Assembly: GCF_019603315.1 (NCBI RefSeq)
Contig: NZ_CP080649.1
Location: 1,255,501-1,319,500, forward strand
Direction of reading: 5' to 3'
Length of the DNA: 64,000 bases
Source: Ruficoccus sp. ZRK36
Lineage (GTDB): Bacteria > Verrucomicrobiota > Verrucomicrobiia > Opitutales > Cerasicoccaceae
The position numbers and the translations under genes are program-made. The notes beneath the pieces were generated by a model. It ran no database searches, was not told the origin of the DNA, and worked only from the letters and a program-made list of their open reading frames with translations. Position 1 is the first letter of the stretch. Every line of letters begins with the position of its first letter. Below are positions 61,071 to 64,000 of this stretch, in pieces.

Positions 61071-62660
61071 GTGAAAACGTACGACGTCATTGTGGTCGGC
61101 AGCGGAATTGCCGGCCTGAGTTTCGCCCTGAAGGTGGCGGCGGCGGGTAAGCGCGTCGCCATCATCACCAAAAAGAACCGCGCGGAGTCGAGTACCAACC
61201 ACGCGCAGGGGGGCATTGCCAGCGTCACCTCGCAGACGGATGACTTCGAGCTGCACGTGGGGGACACCCTGACCGCCGGGGACGGCCTGTGCCGCGAGGA
61301 TGTGGTGCGCGAGGTCGTCAGCGCCGGCCCGGCTCGCATCGAGGAGTTGAAGCGCATTGGCGTCGAGTTTACCAATCTGGAGGACGGGCGCATTTCCCTG
61401 CATAAGGAGGGGGGGCACTCCAAGCGCCGCATCCTGCACGTCAAGGATCTGACCGGGGCCGCCATCGAGGCCGCGCTTCTGCACGCTGTGGCTGAGCACA
61501 AAAATATCGATGTGCTGGAGCACCATTTCGCGATCGACCTGATCACCCGCGGCAAGCTTCAGATGCCGGGCCCGGACGCCGTGCTCGGGCTTTACGTGCT
61601 CAACGTCCAGACCGGCACCGTACACACCTTTAGCGCGCCGGTCGTGCTGCTGGCCACCGGCGGAGTGGGGCAGGTTTACCAATACACGACGAACCCGGAC
61701 ATCGCGACCGGGGACGGTATTGCCATCGCCTACCGAGCGGGTGTCGAGGTCCGCAACATGGAGTTTATCCAGTTCCACCCGACCGCGTTGTTTGCCCGTA
61801 GTAAGGACCGCTTTTTGATTTCCGAAGCCGTGCGCGGCGAAGGCGCGATCTTGCGCAACTCTGCCGGAGAGGCCTTTATGCCGCGCTACGACAAGCGCGC
61901 CGACCTGGCCCCGCGCGACATCGTGGCCCGCGCCATCGACTCCGAGATGAAACGCTCCGGGGACGAACACGTCTGGCTCGACATTACCCATCAGGACGAG
62001 GCTTCGATCCGCGACCGCTTCCCCTCCATCTACGAGGGCTGCATGAAGGTCGGGATCAACATGGCCAAGGAAATGATCCCCGTCGTCCCGGCCTGCCACT
62101 ATCTGTGCGGGGGTGTGACTACCGCCCTCGACGGCACCACCGGGCTCGACGGCCTGCTGGCCTGCGGTGAGGTGGCCTGCACCGGCCTGCACGGGGCGAA
62201 TCGCCTCGCCAGCAACTCCCTGCTGGAGGCCTGCGTGCTCGCGCACAACGGTGCGCAGAGCGCCTTAACGTATTTGGAGACGCACGCCCCGGAGACCTCC
62301 GAGATGCCGCACTGGCGGGACGGGGATGTGCGCGACCCGGACGAGCGCGTGGTCCTGCACCACAACTGGGACGAGCTCAAACGCACCATGTGGGACTACG
62401 TGGCCATCGTGCGCACGGACAAGCGCCTGCAGCGCGCCCGCACCCGCATCCAGAATCTCCAGCGCGAGATCACCGAGTACTATTGGAACTTTAAGGTCGA
62501 GCCCGAGCTGCTTGAGCTGCGCAACCTGATCCAGGTGGCCGAGCTGATCATCGACTGCGCCCTGCAGCGCCGCGAGAGCCGCGGCCTGCACTACACCCTC
62601 GACCACACTGGTAAAGTCGAGGTCGCCCAGGACAGCGTCATGCAGCGCTTCCGGGGGTGA
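61071..62660 (+). CDS. nadB: L-aspartate oxidase
   Basis: First step of de novo NAD synthesis: oxidises L-aspartate to iminoaspartate with FAD. It has 529 residues and starts at a GTG. The FAD Rossmann motif VVGSGIAGLSFALK, SSTNHAQGGIA, QFHPTALF, DITHQDE, and GGVTTALDG regions match the family. A second C-terminal helical domain follows. NadA and NadC are not in the window. Confidence 0.95.
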   Translation: MKTYDVIVVGSGIAGLSFALKVAAAGKRVAIITKKNRAESSTNHAQGGIASVTSQTDDFELHVGDTLTAGDGLCREDVVREVVSAGPARIEELKRIGVEFTNLEDGRISLHKEGGHSKRRILHVKDLTGAAIEAALLHAVAEHKNIDVLEHHFAIDLITRGKLQMPGPDAVLGLYVLNVQTGTVHTFSAPVVLLATGGVGQVYQYTTNPDIATGDGIAIAYRAGVEVRNMEFIQFHPTALFARSKDRFLISEAVRGEGAILRNSAGEAFMPRYDKRADLAPRDIVARAIDSEMKRSGDEHVWLDITHQDEASIRDRFPSIYEGCMKVGINMAKEMIPVVPACHYLCGGVTTALDGTTGLDGLLACGEVACTGLHGANRLASNSLLEACVLAHNGAQSALTYLETHAPETSEMPHWRDGDVRDPDERVVLHHNWDELKRTMWDYVAIVRTDKRLQRARTRIQNLQREITEYYWNFKVEPELLELRNLIQVAELIIDCALQRRESRGLHYTLDHTGKVEVAQDSVMQRFRG

Positions 62661-62694
62661 GGCTCCGAAGTTAACAGAGCCGAAGAGGTTTTTC

Positions 62695-62840
62695 ACCGCA
62701 AAGAACGCTAAGCACGCAAAGAAAGAGGGGAGGGCTGGAAGCCTGAATATCTATGAAATTCCATTTCCCCTCATCTGTGCTATCCGTGTAATCAGTGGTT
62801 AAAAATCTTCTTTCTTTGCGTCCTTAGTGCCCTTTGCGGT
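62695..62840. repeat. Inverted repeat of ACCGCAAAG-type dispersed element
   Basis: Two 31-base arms (62695-62725 and 62810-62840), inverted and matching at 27 of 31 positions, 84 bases apart. Between them lies CTATCCGTGTAATCAGTGG (around 62780-62799), another motif seen in dispersed repeats. No gene is visible in 62661-62906. It probably forms a long hairpin between nadB and the MscS gene. Confidence 0.6.
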
Positions 62841-62906
62841 TACGTATCATTTTCCTGTCTTTACCCCTCTTTACGCTGAGCGGTTGCGTCGTTAGGATTT
62901 TTGTCT

Positions 62907-64000
62907 ATGGTGGGGCGCATGGACTGGATGTACGATGAATGGCAGGGGAACCCGGTGTGGCATTATCTGCTGGCGCTGGGGATTGTAGTGGTAGCGATGC
63001 TGCTGGGGTTAATCTTACGGTCGGTTTTCCGCCGCTGGTCGGATCATCAGCATAAAAGCGGGCACGCGATTGTGGCCTCGGGTCTGAAGGCCGTGGCCGA
63101 GTCGATGATCTTCCTGTGCTTTGCGATTGCCCAGAATATCGCGCTGGACCTGGTCGTTTTCTCGCACGGGTTGGAAAAATTTCAGGAGGTCAGCAGCGAC
63201 CTGATCACGCTGCTGGCTTTTGCCCGGCTGGCCTGGCAGTTGATCCGTGTGCCGGAGGCCTGGCTGGGTGTTCTGGCACGCCGCGACGGCACCTCGCTCA
63301 ACTCCATGATCTCGCCCATGGTGCGCAACTGCCTGCGCACGCTGGTTATCCTGCTGACCCTCCTGCAGGGCGTGCAGATCATCAGCAATCAGGACTTTAC
63401 CACCATCCTCGCCGGTCTCGGTGTGGGGGCGGCGGCGCTGGCCCTGGCTTCTCAGCAGAGCGTGTCCAACTTTTTCGGGGCCATCGTGCTGTTCGTGAAT
63501 CGGCCCTTCGACATGGGCGACCGCATCGTCTACAGCGGCTCCGACGGGACCGTGGAGGAGATCGGCATCATGTGCACCAAGCAGCGCACGCTGGAGGGGC
63601 ATCTCGTGACAATCCCCAACGGCAAGCTCTCCGGCGACATGATCCGCAACATCAGCAAGCGTCCGAACCTGCGCCAGATCCACAACTTTACCATCACCTA
63701 CGATACGCCGCCGGCGAAGATCCGCCGTGCGGTGGAGATCGTGCAGGAGCTGCTCAAAGATCACGAGGGGATGGACGAATCGCTGCCGCCAAAGGTGTAC
63801 TTCAACGCCATGAACGCGGACAGCCTGAACATTTTCTGCATCTTCTGGTACCACCCGGTGGACTGGTGGGCGTTTAACGACTTTAACCAGAAGCTGCTGC
63901 TGTCCGTATTTGAGCAGTACGGAGAAGAGGGGATCGACTTCGCCTTCCCGAGCCAGACCGTTTACCTGGCCGGGGACGAACGCCGCCCGCTCAACTTCGG
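62907..64000 (+). CDS. MscS-family mechanosensitive channel, truncated by the window edge
   Basis: Open frame running off the right end, 364 codons visible. A start at 62907 (MVGRMD) or 62919 (MDWMYD) is possible. It has several N-terminal helices, then the pore helix region LGVGAAALALASQQSVSNFF, then the beta domain with RPFDMGDRI, TLEGHLVTIPNGKLSGDMI, and an alpha/beta C-terminal domain starting near NLRQIHNFTI. It opens under hypo-osmotic shock in characterised members. The family is secure; the exact subtype (YnaI/YbdG-like) is not. Confidence 0.9.
   Translation, partial: MVGRMDWMYDEWQGNPVWHYLLALGIVVVAMLLGLILRSVFRRWSDHQHKSGHAIVASGLKAVAESMIFLCFAIAQNIALDLVVFSHGLEKFQEVSSDLITLLAFARLAWQLIRVPEAWLGVLARRDGTSLNSMISPMVRNCLRTLVILLTLLQGVQIISNQDFTTILAGLGVGAAALALASQQSVSNFFGAIVLFVNRPFDMGDRIVYSGSDGTVEEIGIMCTKQRTLEGHLVTIPNGKLSGDMIRNISKRPNLRQIHNFTITYDTPPAKIRRAVEIVQELLKDHEGMDESLPPKVYFNAMNADSLNIFCIFWYHPVDWWAFNDFNQKLLLSVFEQYGEEGIDFAFPSQTVYLAGDERRPLNF

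Overview
The window is a GC-rich (roughly 60%) bacterial chromosome segment with dense, mostly housekeeping gene content. It carries about 70 protein genes on both strands. I saw no rRNA, tRNA, CRISPR array or prophage. The gene set points to the Verrucomicrobiota, most likely class Opitutae. The evidence is PEP-CTERM surface proteins, an H-X9-DG prepilin-like protein, an SHD1-papain fusion, choice-of-anchor M proteins, LL-diaminopimelate aminotransferase (DapL) and FolE2 in one neighbourhood. The phylum call is inference from family distributions; no marker rRNA is present.

Layout. 1-4.5 kb (minus): uppS-cdsA-dxr-rseP, the classic isoprenoid and envelope cluster, with rseP cut by the left edge. 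4.6-6.0 kb: pterin dehydratase and folE2. 6-13.5 kb: a CBM-like secreted protein, a UvrD-type helicase, two paralogous small lipoproteins, a Nudix enzyme, an SDR, rlmH, metX and yebC. 13.6-17.9 kb: a GT61 glycosyltransferase, a MITE-like palindrome, then yidC-yidD-rnpA-rpmH. 18-20 kb: a secreted protein with a VPFxP-type C-terminal sorting signal beside an HpsJ-like membrane protein. 20-29.5 kb: aroQ, a zinc-ribbon protein coupled to a Nif3 protein, a HAD phosphatase, the SHD1-papain protein, pilT, a deoxyribosyltransferase-like protein, ribokinase, and a three-gene choice-of-anchor M/prepilin operon. 29.6-35.7 kb: a TPR protein, an MFS exporter, a SRAP protein, a MalY/PatB lyase, an OGG1-type glycosylase, and a tiny basic protein coupled to a secreted protein. 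35.8-39.9 kb: pabB-pabC-folP-folB-folK, tightly overlapped. 40-47.4 kb: ABC import components, an NCS2 permease, a propeller-like protein, and an RsbW/RsbU hybrid with a receiver, an Hpt and a divergent STAS protein. 47.4-58.3 kb: mtaB, a lipoprotein with embedded pilin-like modules, pyruvate kinase, an MBL hydrolase, gdhA, an SDR, a large unknown protein and a LysE exporter. 58.4-64 kb: dapL, panC, an AT-rich lipoprotein, nadB, dispersed repeats, and an MscS channel cut by the right edge.

Themes. Folate biosynthesis is split between two loci, with folE2 at 5 kb and pabBC-folPBK at 36-40 kb. Envelope biogenesis is heavily represented (uppS, cdsA, rseP, yidC, yidD, several lipoproteins, sorting-signal proteins). 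The less ordinary parts are the VPFxP/HpsJ-like pair, the choice-of-anchor M/prepilin operon with two operator-like palindromic sites, the lipoprotein containing a recently duplicated pilin-like module, the partner-switching cluster in which kinase-like and phosphatase domains share one chain, and several non-coding structured or repetitive elements.
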